This document shows positions 8,103 to 15,327 of a DNA stretch of 64,000 bases, piece after piece. Below the pieces are notes generated by a model. That model saw only the letters and a list, made by a program, of their open reading frames with translations. It was not told the origin of the DNA and did not search any database. Made by a program: the position numbers and the translations under genes. Source of the stretch: UBA7672 sp038326205 (GTDB lineage: Bacteria > Pseudomonadota > Alphaproteobacteria > Caulobacterales > Hyphomonadaceae); the NCBI GenBank assembly GCA_038326205.1, contig JBBQJV010000010.1, positions 1 through 64,000 on the forward strand, given 5' to 3'. Positions within the stretch are counted from its first letter, which is position 1, and each line of letters opens with the position of its first letter.

Positions 8103-8933
8103 CTACTTCACCGGGGAATAGTCGGTCGGCGTCAGCTGAACCGACACGACGCCGCCCTTGGCAAGCAGGAGGGCGCCGTTCTTCTCGCTTTCGTCGCGGA
8201 CCTTCACCCATTCCGGATCGGCGGAGAACGCTTGCCACATAGTCGTGCGCGCGGCGGCAGTGGGGTAGGCGAGCATGTAGACCATCTTGTCGGTCATTGC
8301 CGGTTGGTCTGCGACTGGACGCCAATACAAGAAGTTCGTCATTCCGAGGCGCGAGAAGATGCCAGTGGTGTGATTGCGGAAGCGATCATGGACGTTCTCG
8401 AGCTTGCCGGCGTTGGCCGTGTACGTGCGCAGCTCGAAATGGCGCGGAGATGCCAACGATGAGAGATTCAGCTTCGGGGAATAGTCGGCGGCGTTGAGAA
8501 ACACGTTCTCGATCTTCGTGGTCAGCGATCCGTCTTTCTGGCTGTCCGCGTAAACCTGCTTCCATTCCGGGTCGGCTGCGAAGGACGCCCAGGCAGCATC
8601 GCGCGTAGCGCGGTCCTTATAGCCCATCAGGTAGAACAGGCGGTCATCGGCTGGTTGGCCAGGTGGCGTATAAACGTGGAAGAAGGCGACTGGCGTCATG
8701 CCATGGCGCTTGAACAAGCTGATGGTGTGATCGCGGAAGCGCGAATCCAGCGCAGCCAACTTGCCCGGCGCTGCGGTGTATGTTCGCAATTCGTACAGGC
8801 CGACATCGGGCCCGCTCCGCTGGCTCGTGTTGGACATGCCGGCGCATGCGGAAAGGAAGGTCGCCGCCAAGGCTGCGAATCCGATAGCTGCGCGACGGAA
8901 AAGCGGTGGGCGCGGGGCTGAGATGATCGTCAT
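8103..8933 (-). CDS. NIPSNAP family lipoprotein with two tandem domains
   Basis: 276 residues with an N-terminal signal ending in a lipobox (TFLSA-C, residue about 30), so it should be anchored in the envelope. Two NIPSNAP domains follow. The first starts with YELRTYTAAPGKLAALDSRF (about residue 46), and the second with FELRTYTANAGKLENVHDRF (about residue 165). Each has the matching pattern DHTISLFKRHGM or NHTTGIFSRLGM and a closing AWASFAADPEWKQV or MWQAFSADPEWVKV. NIPSNAP is a dimeric alpha/beta-barrel ferredoxin-like fold of unclear function. A duplication within one exported protein is clear from the sequence. Confidence 0.9.
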   Translation of the reverse strand: MTIISAPRPPLFRRAAIGFAALAATFLSACAGMSNTSQRSGPDVGLYELRTYTAAPGKLAALDSRFRDHTISLFKRHGMTPVAFFHVYTPPGQPADDRLFYLMGYKDRATRDAAWASFAADPEWKQVYADSQKDGSLTTKIENVFLNAADYSPKLNLSSLASPRHFELRTYTANAGKLENVHDRFRNHTTGIFSRLGMTNFLYWRPVADQPAMTDKMVYMLAYPTAAARTTMWQAFSADPEWVKVRDESEKNGALLLAKGGVVSVQLTPTDYSPVK

Positions 8934-9073
8934 TTTTCCTGCCTGTTGTCAGTCGAGCCGGATGTTTCCGGTCACTTCCCCAATGAAATAGTCCATCCTT
9001 GCCCGGATCAACAACCCTTAGTGTCAGGATCGGGCATCAGGAGGCAAGAACCGGCGATGACAATCAGGCGATC

Positions 9074-9662
9074 TCAGGCGTTCGCGCCGAACGCGAAAGC
9101 ATCCATCCGCAGAATGCCGTAAGTCATGCTCTGGTGCAGGTGTTCGATCCGGTCGACGCCAGCGCCGAGGGCCACATAGAGCGGTGAGCAGGGGTGCGGG
9201 CAACTAGCCAGGGCGGTAAGGGTGGTCCGGGTCCAGGCGCGTCTGCACAATCAGCTGGACGACGGGAATGTCCGCGTCAGGCCAAGCAACCATCAGCGGT
9301 ACCTACGCGCCATGGTCGAGCCCGCGACGCTTGTCGATTTCGGTGGGCAAGCCCGCTTCGGACAACAGGTTGGCGACGCGATTAGCGAGGTCAGCTGAAC
9401 ACGGCGCGGGGTAGTGAATCTCGCAGAGCTCTGCGGGGAAACCGCCGAAGTCGTGAATGGTTTCGTGCATAGCCGGAACTTTCACCGTCGGCCGAAGCCG
9501 TTCCCAGTGCGCCGAGATCATCAGGATCGCCTTGGACCGTTCCGGCAACAAGAAGGGCAGACGCTTCAAAAAATCCCTCGCTTCCGCATGTTCGAGGGCG
9601 AACATGGGAGGGCCGTGGGCAACAAAGATTGCCGGCAGCATACAAAGCATCTGGATATTCAT
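9074..9662 (-). pseudogene. Decayed class III extradiol dioxygenase (DODA/YgiD type)
   Basis: The first 119 codons read as a DODA/LigB-family dioxygenase: FVAHGPPMFAL (metal His), ILMISAHWER (second His region) and GLDHGA. A TAG at 9303-9305 stands where the family has Trp (LDHGA-W-VPL); the same frame continues VPLMVAWPDADIPVVQLIVQ until a second TAG at 9204-9206. The family C-terminus (LYVALGAG, then MTYGILRMDAFAFG) is present further on in another frame, ending at 9074. Roughly 60 residues between the two parts are missing, so the gene has two stops, a shift and a deletion. Intact members (about 260 residues) cleave catechol-type rings. Confidence 0.8.
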
Positions 9663-9749
9663 GCGACTGCGATCAAGTGGCCGCGTTGACGGTCTGTTGA
9701 ACAGTGCCGGGCTATGCTGCTTACCGGGAGGGGTCGTGAGGCGGTGTCC

Positions 9750-10058
9750 ATGCGGTTTTCAGGATTGATTTCGGTTGCGCTGACGCTGGGTGCATGCGGC
9801 GAAACAGTTCCGGTCGCGACCGATAGTCCGGCTAAGCCAGCCAGGTCGGCGATGGAAACCCAAGCCGACAAGGTCTGCGCCGAGGTAACCCGCTTTCGCG
9901 CCGATCTCCTCGCGGGAAAACCTCCCGAGATGCAAGCCAAGGTGCGTCGGGAATACGAGCTGTGCGTCAAGTCTGTCGCCAGTGATGAGACCCCCGCTGT
10001 CGAAGCGTCTGACCCTGTCGAGGTGTCTGGATTGCGCGGGCGAACGACGGCGCATTAG
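9750..10058 (+). CDS. Small lipoprotein of unknown function
   Basis: 102 residues from the ATG at 9750, with a lipoprotein signal (FSGLISVALTLGA-C). The mature part is short, with two cysteines (ADKVCAEV and YELCVKSV) flanking a charged helical segment, probably joined in a disulfide helical hairpin. The upstream ATG at 9714 would bury the signal behind 12 extra residues. The protein converges with the MFS gene, whose stop is 10 bases away. No family recognised. Confidence 0.6.
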   Translation: MRFSGLISVALTLGACGETVPVATDSPAKPARSAMETQADKVCAEVTRFRADLLAGKPPEMQAKVRREYELCVKSVASDETPAVEASDPVEVSGLRGRTTAH

Positions 10059-10067
10059 CTCTGCCCC

Positions 10068-11495
10068 TCAGCTCTCCATGTCCTTGCGGATCGTGAAGAG
10101 TGTAAGCCCGAAGCAGATGAAGCTGAGGGCGTGCACCGACGTCGACCAGTAGATCGTGCTCTTGAGGCCAGATGCGGCTGCGGTCGCGCAGGTTGCGAAC
10201 TCTGGCGCCTCTTTCGCGATCGTCTTGCACGCCTGAACGTCCAGGCCTGAGCCCAGAAGGTCGTTGTTGGCGAACATGTCGCTCGCCATGCCAAACAGCG
10301 TCGGCCCGCCGCCGAGGCCAATCATGTTGATCACGAAGAGCAGGATGGCCGCCGCAGTCGCGCGCATGGCAGGCGGCACAAGTCCGGGCACGCCGCCATA
10401 CACTGGGCCGTACCAGATCGCGACGCCGATATTGGGAATGATCAGGAGGATCATCGCGAGGTTGATGTCGTGCAGCGACAACAAATACCAGAACACAGGC
10501 AGCCCAATGAACGGGAATACGAGCGGCAACGTGAGGAACTGTCTTGCGTCTTTCGCTCCGAACTTGTCGCACCACCATCCGCCCAGCCACGAGCCGATGA
10601 CACCGCCAATTCCTGCGGCAAGACCCATCGCTAGTCCGAGATAGCCCAGTTGCGTCATGCCGAATCCGGACGACGCCTGCGTCACTTCCGGGAAGTAGTT
10701 CCGCATGAAGAAGGACGTGATGAAGAACGAGTGCGAATAGGATACCGACGCGGCAAAGGCGGCGCCCAGCGAGAGCAGCCAGAAGGTCGGCTTGCGGGAG
10801 AGTAGGCGCAGCGCATCGACCAGTGAAATGTGTGGGCTTGTCGCCGCGCGAGCATAGTTCAGCTTCCGGCGCGGCTCGACCAGCGTGAACGCTGTGACCA
10901 CCGCAAGAACGAGGCCGGGTGCGCCAGCGACGAGGAATGCTGCGCGCCAACCCCACGATCCTGCAATGATGCCGCCCAACGCCATGCCGAGCAGGGAGCC
11001 GATGGAAATTCCCATCGAATAGATTGCCATGGCCCGTGCGCGGGATGCCTTAGGGAAATAGTCGCTGATCAGCGAGTGAGCGGTTGGCGTACAGCCCGCT
11101 TCGCCCACGCCAACGCCCATGCGACTAATCGCAAGCACAGTGAAATTCCATGCGTTTCCCGCGAGCAGCGTAAAGCCGCTCCAGACCGCGAGGGATGCGG
11201 TCATGATGGCTGGTCGATCGCCCTTGTCGGCGAGTCGCGCAATTGGAATACCAAGCACGGTGTAGAGGATCGCAAACCATAGGCCGCCCATGGCGCCAAC
11301 CTGGAAATCGTCGAGCTTCAGCTCGTTCTTGATCGGCTCAATAAGTTGGGTGACGACCTGTCGGTCGAGAAAGTTGACGGTATAGATCGCAACTAGAAGC
11401 GCGAGGGCATATCGCCGGTATGAGAGGGGCATCGGCGCGGTTAGCGCGTCGGCAGTTTCGACTGCGGGCGCTTCGACCATTGTCACATCAGTCAT
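10068..11495 (-). CDS. MFS transporter, spinster-like
   Basis: 475 residues with about 12 membrane segments, the usual size for a major facilitator. The N-half carries the spinster/anion-cation symporter pattern: VNFLDRQVVTQLIEPIKNELKLDDFQVG, the loop 2-3 motif (ARLADKGDRPAIM), GVGVGEAGCTPTAHSLISDYFP and RARAMAIYSMGISIGSLLG. Related proteins export or import organic anions, lipids or sugars in alphaproteobacteria; the substrate cannot be told from sequence. A perfect dyad about 57 bases upstream of the start looks like an operator. The N-terminal 25 residues are cytoplasmic. Confidence 0.9.
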   Translation of the reverse strand: MTDVTMVEAPAVETADALTAPMPLSYRRYALALLVAIYTVNFLDRQVVTQLIEPIKNELKLDDFQVGAMGGLWFAILYTVLGIPIARLADKGDRPAIMTASLAVWSGFTLLAGNAWNFTVLAISRMGVGVGEAGCTPTAHSLISDYFPKASRARAMAIYSMGISIGSLLGMALGGIIAGSWGWRAAFLVAGAPGLVLAVVTAFTLVEPRRKLNYARAATSPHISLVDALRLLSRKPTFWLLSLGAAFAASVSYSHSFFITSFFMRNYFPEVTQASSGFGMTQLGYLGLAMGLAAGIGGVIGSWLGGWWCDKFGAKDARQFLTLPLVFPFIGLPVFWYLLSLHDINLAMILLIIPNIGVAIWYGPVYGGVPGLVPPAMRATAAAILLFVINMIGLGGGPTLFGMASDMFANNDLLGSGLDVQACKTIAKEAPEFATCATAAASGLKSTIYWSTSVHALSFICFGLTLFTIRKDMES

Positions 11496-11551
11496 GAGCG
11501 TTCTCCCGACGCGCCTCTGACGGGCGCTGACGGGCGACTATGCCTCAAGAC

Positions 11552-11578
11552 GTATGGAAACCAAGCGGCATTCCATAC
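11552..11578. promoter_or_regulatory. Inverted repeat upstream of the MFS gene
   Basis: GTATGGAA (11552-11559) and TTCCATAC (11571-11578) are perfect eight-base arms separated by 11 bases, centred about 70 bases upstream of the MFS start. This is the size of a dimeric repressor or activator site; no regulator gene is nearby. Confidence 0.5.
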
Positions 11579-11675
11579 CCGATCTTCGAATGCCATGCTG
11601 CGACGCAGCGAAACGTCCCCATGGCGAAAGCTATTCAGGATCTGCGGCGAACCGCTGATTCAATTTGCGCGGAGC

Positions 11676-12662
11676 CTACCCGTTGACGCCCTTCATGGCG
11701 TCTTCGTTGTAACGCTCGCCCTTTACCTTTGCGGCGAGCGCATCAAGCTTCGTTGCGGCGGCGGGTGTGAGTTTCACGTCGGCAGCTCCGAGGTTCTGCT
11801 GGAGGTTCGCGACTTTGGTTGTGCCCGGAATGGCGACGATATTGTCCGCACGCTGAAGCACCCAGGCGAGAGCGACTTGTCCGGCAGTTGCGTTCAGGTC
11901 TGAGGCGACGCGGGCGATCTCCTCCACCAGCGCAAGGTTGCTCTCCAGGGCTTCGCCTTGAAAGCGGGGCGCCATCGTAGCGCGGAAGTCCCAGCCATTG
12001 GCCTGCCAGTCCTTCGACCAGCCGGCGAGCATCCCGCGCCCCAGCGGTGAATAGGCGACGAGCGTCGTGCCGAGTTGCTTGCAGGCATCCAGAATTCCGT
12101 CGCCCTCGACAAAGCGCGTGAAGATCGAGAATTCGGATTGTAACGCCGCAATCGGGTGAACCTTCGCGGCGGCGCGCAGTGTCTCAGCCGTCACTTCCGA
12201 CAGGCCGATGCTGCGGACCTTGCCTTCCTTCACCGCGTCCGCCATCGCGGACACCGTTTCCTCGATGGGGCGTGAGAAGTCGCGGCGATGGAGATACCAG
12301 AGGTCAATATGGTCGGTCTGCAGAAAGCGGAGCGATTGCTCAAGCGCGCGCTTGGCGTTGGCGGCTGAGCCATCGACACCGGTACGTTGTCTCGTTTCAT
12401 GATTAAAGGTCGGCCCGAACTTGGTGGCAATGAAGACCTTGTCGCGACGATCGTTGAAGGCCTTGCCGAGCATTTGCTCGCTATGGCCAAGACCGTACAT
12501 CTCGGCAGTGTCGAAGTGATCGACGCCGAGATCGATCGCCTGATGCAGCAGCGAGACCGCATCTGCGTCCGCCATTGCGGGTCCATACGCAAATGAGATG
12601 CCCATGCAGCCCAGGCCGATGGCGTTAAGCGGGCGGCTGTCGCCAATCCTACGTTTGATCAC
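11676..12662 (-). CDS. Aldo/keto reductase
   Basis: 328 residues from the GTG at 12662. NADPH-dependent reductases of this (beta/alpha)8-barrel family reduce aldehydes and ketones. The catalytic tetrad is visible: Asp and Tyr in DHFDTAEMYGLG, Lys in VFIATKFGP and His in DLWYLHRRD. The family signature GLGCMGISFAYG is near the N-terminus, and AIPGTTKVANLQQN contacts the cofactor near the C-terminus. GTG at 12662 is preferred to an ATG at 12701: it has a GAGG ribosome site seven bases upstream, and a 20-base operator-like palindrome (12684-12703) would otherwise lie inside the coding region. Confidence 0.9.
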   Translation of the reverse strand: MIKRRIGDSRPLNAIGLGCMGISFAYGPAMADADAVSLLHQAIDLGVDHFDTAEMYGLGHSEQMLGKAFNDRRDKVFIATKFGPTFNHETRQRTGVDGSAANAKRALEQSLRFLQTDHIDLWYLHRRDFSRPIEETVSAMADAVKEGKVRSIGLSEVTAETLRAAAKVHPIAALQSEFSIFTRFVEGDGILDACKQLGTTLVAYSPLGRGMLAGWSKDWQANGWDFRATMAPRFQGEALESNLALVEEIARVASDLNATAGQVALAWVLQRADNIVAIPGTTKVANLQQNLGAADVKLTPAAATKLDALAAKVKGERYNEDAMKGVNG

Positions 12663-12683
12663 AGGGATACCTCGTGTTTGTCG

Positions 12684-12703
12684 ATGTGAGCGTTTGCTCA
12701 CAT
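12684..12703. promoter_or_regulatory. 20-base perfect dyad operator upstream of the aldo/keto reductase
   Basis: ATGTGAGCGTTTGCTCACAT has perfect eight-base arms around a four-base centre. It lies 22 bases upstream of the GTG start. The TGAGC/GCTCA core and spacing resemble TetR/AcrR-family operators. No TetR-type gene is in the window. Confidence 0.6.
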
Positions 12704-12785
12704 TGCGGGGTGCGCGGCTGATTGGTCAAGGGGCGAGGCGTAGATCAGCCGCACAGATTGTGATGAGTGTGACACGCGACATGCG

Positions 12786-12813
12786 TTGACCGCACAGCTT
12801 GGAGGCGTAGCAT
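12786..12813 (+). promoter_or_regulatory. Candidate promoter for the small RNA
   Basis: TTGACC at 12786-12791 and TAGCAT at 12808-12813, separated by 16 bases, resemble a sigma70-type promoter. Transcription would begin near 12820, just ahead of the structured non-coding region that ends in a plus-strand terminator. Confidence 0.4.
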
Positions 12814-12819
12814 CGCTAT

Positions 12820-13060
12820 GTCCGTTGAGCTTTTGAAGCTCCCGTGTCGCACACCGACAGACAGGTTGTAGCGCGATGCACTGCGGGCGAGGTGAAACTG
12901 CAAGGAGAGATCGTATGGAGGCTCCACCTGCTTAGCTACCTGGGTTCGCCGGAGACGGTAGAACCCCGGCTCGTGCGGTGTACCTGGCCAGGACGCTTCG
13001 AGTCGTCAGCTTGCAAAATCAGTAAGACGATTGACGGCCTTCAATGGCCGTATTGAATGG
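12820..13060 (+). ncRNA. ssrS: Probable 6S RNA (alphaproteobacterial type)
   Basis: The stretch between the aldo/keto reductase and the redoxin-like gene has no convincing gene but is strongly structured. GGGTTC (12942-12947) pairs with GAACCC (12961-12966), flanked by CCACCTGCTTAGC on one side and CTCGTGCGGTG on the other (CACC with GGTG). TGCAAG (12899-12904) can pair with CTTGCA (13010-13015), giving a long interrupted hairpin. The segment CTACCTGGGTTCGCCGGA with GGTAGAACCCCGGC resembles what I recall of alphaproteobacterial 6S RNAs, which bind sigma70 RNA polymerase and mimic an open promoter. A promoter upstream and a terminator downstream fit an independent RNA gene. Mature ends are not certain (perhaps 12840-13015). 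tmRNA, SRP RNA and RNase P RNA signatures are absent. Confidence 0.5.
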
Positions 13061-13091
13061 TCGCTCTCTTGAGCGGCTCCGGCAGATGCCG

Positions 13092-13132
13092 AAAGAGCCT
13101 CGCGCGTAACCCGCGTGGGGCTCTTTGTTTTT
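13092..13132 (+). terminator. Rho-independent terminator after the small RNA
   Basis: AAAGAGCC (13092-13099) pairs with GGCTCTTT (13119-13126), extended inside by a CGCG/CGCG stem, and is followed by TTTGTTTTT on the plus strand. Because no plus-strand protein gene lies upstream, it supports an RNA gene there. Confidence 0.85.
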
Positions 13133-13153
13133 GGCGGTGGCGAATGATGCGAC

Positions 13154-13747
13154 CTACTGAGGCGCTGCAATCTGCTTTCGCACTTCGGCAACACCGCGGA
13201 TCACCGACTTGATGCCGTCGTCAGGCGTTGCGGTAAGCGCGCCGCGATAGCCTTCGATGGTGAGGTCCGGTCCGATCAACAGATAGGCAGGCAACGCAGG
13301 CGCCGCGATAGCTTTCGAGACCGTCCCGTCGTCGATGAGCCTGGGCCATTGCGGCGGAGTTGTTGGCGCTGAGCTCTCATGCTTCGGTTGCACAATCAGG
13401 ACATCGAGTTCCGGATCTTGATCCGCGGCTGAACTTAAAGCAGTCGCGAAGCTGGCCTCATCCGACGTGCCGCCGACATCAGGCCAGATACCGAGAATGG
13501 TCCAGTGGCCGCGCAGCGCTTCGCGTGTTGCGTCCGCTCCATTGGGCTGTTTCACGGAGTAGGCGGGAAGCACCGTTCCGATCTTGGAATAGGCCGTCAT
13601 GTCGATCTCCCACCCGTCAATTCCAGCGGTCGTGGCTGGTGTATCGGTGGGCGCGGCGGACTCGGGCGGCGCTTGCACGGGATCGGCGGGCGCCGGGCTG
13701 CAAGCCGCCAGCGTTGCGAATGAAGCGGCAAAGAGGAATTTGCGCAT
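13154..13747 (-). CDS. Thioredoxin-fold lipoprotein lacking the CxxC pair
   Basis: 197 residues with a lipoprotein signal (FATLAA-C). The mature protein resembles redoxin/TlpA-like domains: LPAYSVKQPNGAD, LRGHWTILGIWPDVGG, then a region ending in PALPAYLLIGPDLTIEGYRG, where Pro precedes the usual cis-Pro strand. At the place of the redox-active CxxC the sequence is WPDVGGTSDE, with no cysteines, so ordinary disulfide chemistry is not possible. It may be a structural or copper-free SCO1/SenC-like relative. Convergent with the small RNA terminator. Confidence 0.6.
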   Translation of the reverse strand: MRKFLFAASFATLAACSPAPADPVQAPPESAAPTDTPATTAGIDGWEIDMTAYSKIGTVLPAYSVKQPNGADATREALRGHWTILGIWPDVGGTSDEASFATALSSAADQDPELDVLIVQPKHESSAPTTPPQWPRLIDDGTVSKAIAAPALPAYLLIGPDLTIEGYRGALTATPDDGIKSVIRGVAEVRKQIAAPQ

Positions 13748-13911
13748 GACTGATCTCCCACTGTGATGCTCAACATGGAATGGGGCGTCACCGTGGCAAG
13801 CGGTGCGCAGGCCGGTGGCTCCGAAAGAGGTCTCGTCGCGTAATGACTGGCGCGGCGCGGCGCTACGTCCTGCGTGGTTGAGGGGATGTAGATGCCGGGG
13901 AAGACTGACCG

Positions 13912-14748
13912 ATGTTGAAGCGCATCGTGATCATCGCGGGCATTGTTGTTGGCGTGCTGGTGGTCACTCTGATCGCGGACGTACTCTACATGCGGACCCA
14001 TTTCGCGGTTCCGGGCCCAAAGAGTGTGGCCTCAGTCGTGGGCGACGTAGGCGTCAAGCGTGTGCTTGGCGTGTTCGTGCATCCGGACGGTGAGCAACTG
14101 GTTACCGGCTTCTTCTCCTATGCCAAGGAGAAGGACAACGCGTTCACCGCGCTGGTCATCGGAACGAAGGGCGAGGCGGGTCATCAGGCGCCCACCGTAG
14201 CGCGGCAGCCGGATCTCGGCATTGTTCGGAAGGCGGAGGCGCTGAAGAACGGTTTCGCTCTCGGCATCGACGATCAGGAGGTGTGGGATTATCCCGATGG
14301 TGGTGTGCCGGAAGTTCCGATTGACGAGATCGTCGCGCGCGTCGTCGCCAATATCATTGCCGACCAGCCTGAGATGGTTGTGACGCTCTGGCCCGCCAGC
14401 GGCGCGACGGGCCACAAGGATCACATGCGCATGGGCCTCGTCGCGGAGACGGCCGTGAAGCAGGTAAGGGCGCAGGCGTCATCTGGCGCCTATCGCGGCC
14501 CGCGCTGGATCGCCTACGTCATTGTGCCGCCGAACGGGCTGCGTGCATTCGGCGGATCAACCGGTAAGTTCGTCGTCGACACTCAGCCGGATGCGACGCA
14601 CGCCATGCCCGGCAACACATGGGCCAAGCTGCGTGGCTGGAAGATCCATGCTTCGCAGGAAAATTGTGTGCAGGCCGTCTACGGCTTCCCTGACTGGCTG
14701 CTCTACCTGTTCTGGGATCAGGAGTTCTATCGCGCGGGTGACCTGTAG
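13912..14748 (+). CDS. PIG-L/LmbE-like protein with altered metal site, membrane anchored
   Basis: 278 residues. One N-terminal membrane segment (about 4-25) is followed by a PIG-L-type domain: GVFVHPDGEQLVTGFFSYA, LVIGTKGEAGHQAP, VRKAEALKNGFALGI, and later GATGHKDHMRMG. In deacetylases of this family the first motif is HPDDE, in which the His and the second Asp hold zinc; here it is HPDGE, so one ligand is Gly. The downstream GHxDH pair remains. The enzyme may use another ligand or be inactive. Family members remove acetyl groups from N-acetylglucosaminyl compounds. Periplasmic location is inferred from the single anchor. Confidence 0.65.
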   Translation: MLKRIVIIAGIVVGVLVVTLIADVLYMRTHFAVPGPKSVASVVGDVGVKRVLGVFVHPDGEQLVTGFFSYAKEKDNAFTALVIGTKGEAGHQAPTVARQPDLGIVRKAEALKNGFALGIDDQEVWDYPDGGVPEVPIDEIVARVVANIIADQPEMVVTLWPASGATGHKDHMRMGLVAETAVKQVRAQASSGAYRGPRWIAYVIVPPNGLRAFGGSTGKFVVDTQPDATHAMPGNTWAKLRGWKIHASQENCVQAVYGFPDWLLYLFWDQEFYRAGDL

Positions 14749-14827
14749 GCAGCCAGCTGAACCGGCGGTGGAGCTGTGATAGGATGCGGCGCTGACTGGT
14801 TCCGTCTGCGGACACAGGGAGCATCAA

Positions 14828-15246
14828 ATGAACAGACCCGTTTCATCGTCGCTCGCTGCCTTGGCGGCTGCCGCAGTTCTGGCAGCGCCGGCGCTGGGTG
14901 AGCCAGTCAGGAAGACTGAGCTTGGCGACGCCAGCGGTCAGCCTGTCGACTCTCTCCGGCTTAGCTACAACTTCGATGCCGTGTGGGTTGTCGACAACCA
15001 GAACCTGTTGTGGCGAGACGAGTCCCGCGACTATTATCTCGTGATCCTGAATGGAGCTTGCGAGCAGCTCGACAGCCGCGGCCGCAGATTCAACTTCCAT
15101 CCGGCCGACCCGGTCCGGCTGGATGCCACAAGACGTATGAAGTTCGTCCCACGGCGGGTCCGCACTGTGCCGTCGCGAAGATAGAACTTCTCGATGACGC
15201 ACGCGCGATAGCAGTGCGGTCCTCAGCCCAGCATCGCGCGTGGTAG
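14828..15246 (+). pseudogene. Frameshifted DUF6491 family secreted protein
   Basis: The first frame (from 14828) has a signal peptide (AALAAAAVLAAPALG) and the DUF6491 core: NFDAVWVVDNQNLLWR, then DYYLVILNGACEQL. It then runs into an unrelated tail (MKFVPRRVRTVPSRR). The expected family C-terminus, with its second cysteine, is in the next frame: TYEVRPTAGPHCAVAKIELL, ending at 15246. The shift lies in about 15090-15135. Restoring the frame would give about 139 residues with two cysteines in the family positions. Either the gene is broken or one base is wrong. Confidence 0.65.
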
Positions 15247-15270
15247 ATGCCTTGGCGTCGACGGCGCGCC

Positions 15271-15304
15271 AAAACAGAACGGCCCGGTGTTTCCACCGGG
15301 CCGT
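15271..15304 (-). terminator. Rho-independent terminator of the thiolase gene
   Basis: Perfect 11-base arms (15279-15289 and 15294-15304) around a four-base loop, followed on the minus strand by TCTGTTTT. It lies 24 bases past the thiolase stop. Confidence 0.85.
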
Positions 15305-15327
15305 TTGCATTGCAGATGTCTGTTTGC

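Noticed and set aside
12844..13056. 70-codon plus-strand frame
   Set aside because: It lies in the structured RNA region; the structure and terminator explain the stretch better than a protein.
12820..13060. tmRNA, SRP RNA or RNase P RNA in place of 6S
   Set aside because: No tag-peptide reading frame, no SRP GGAA-tetraloop core and no RNase P conserved segments are visible.
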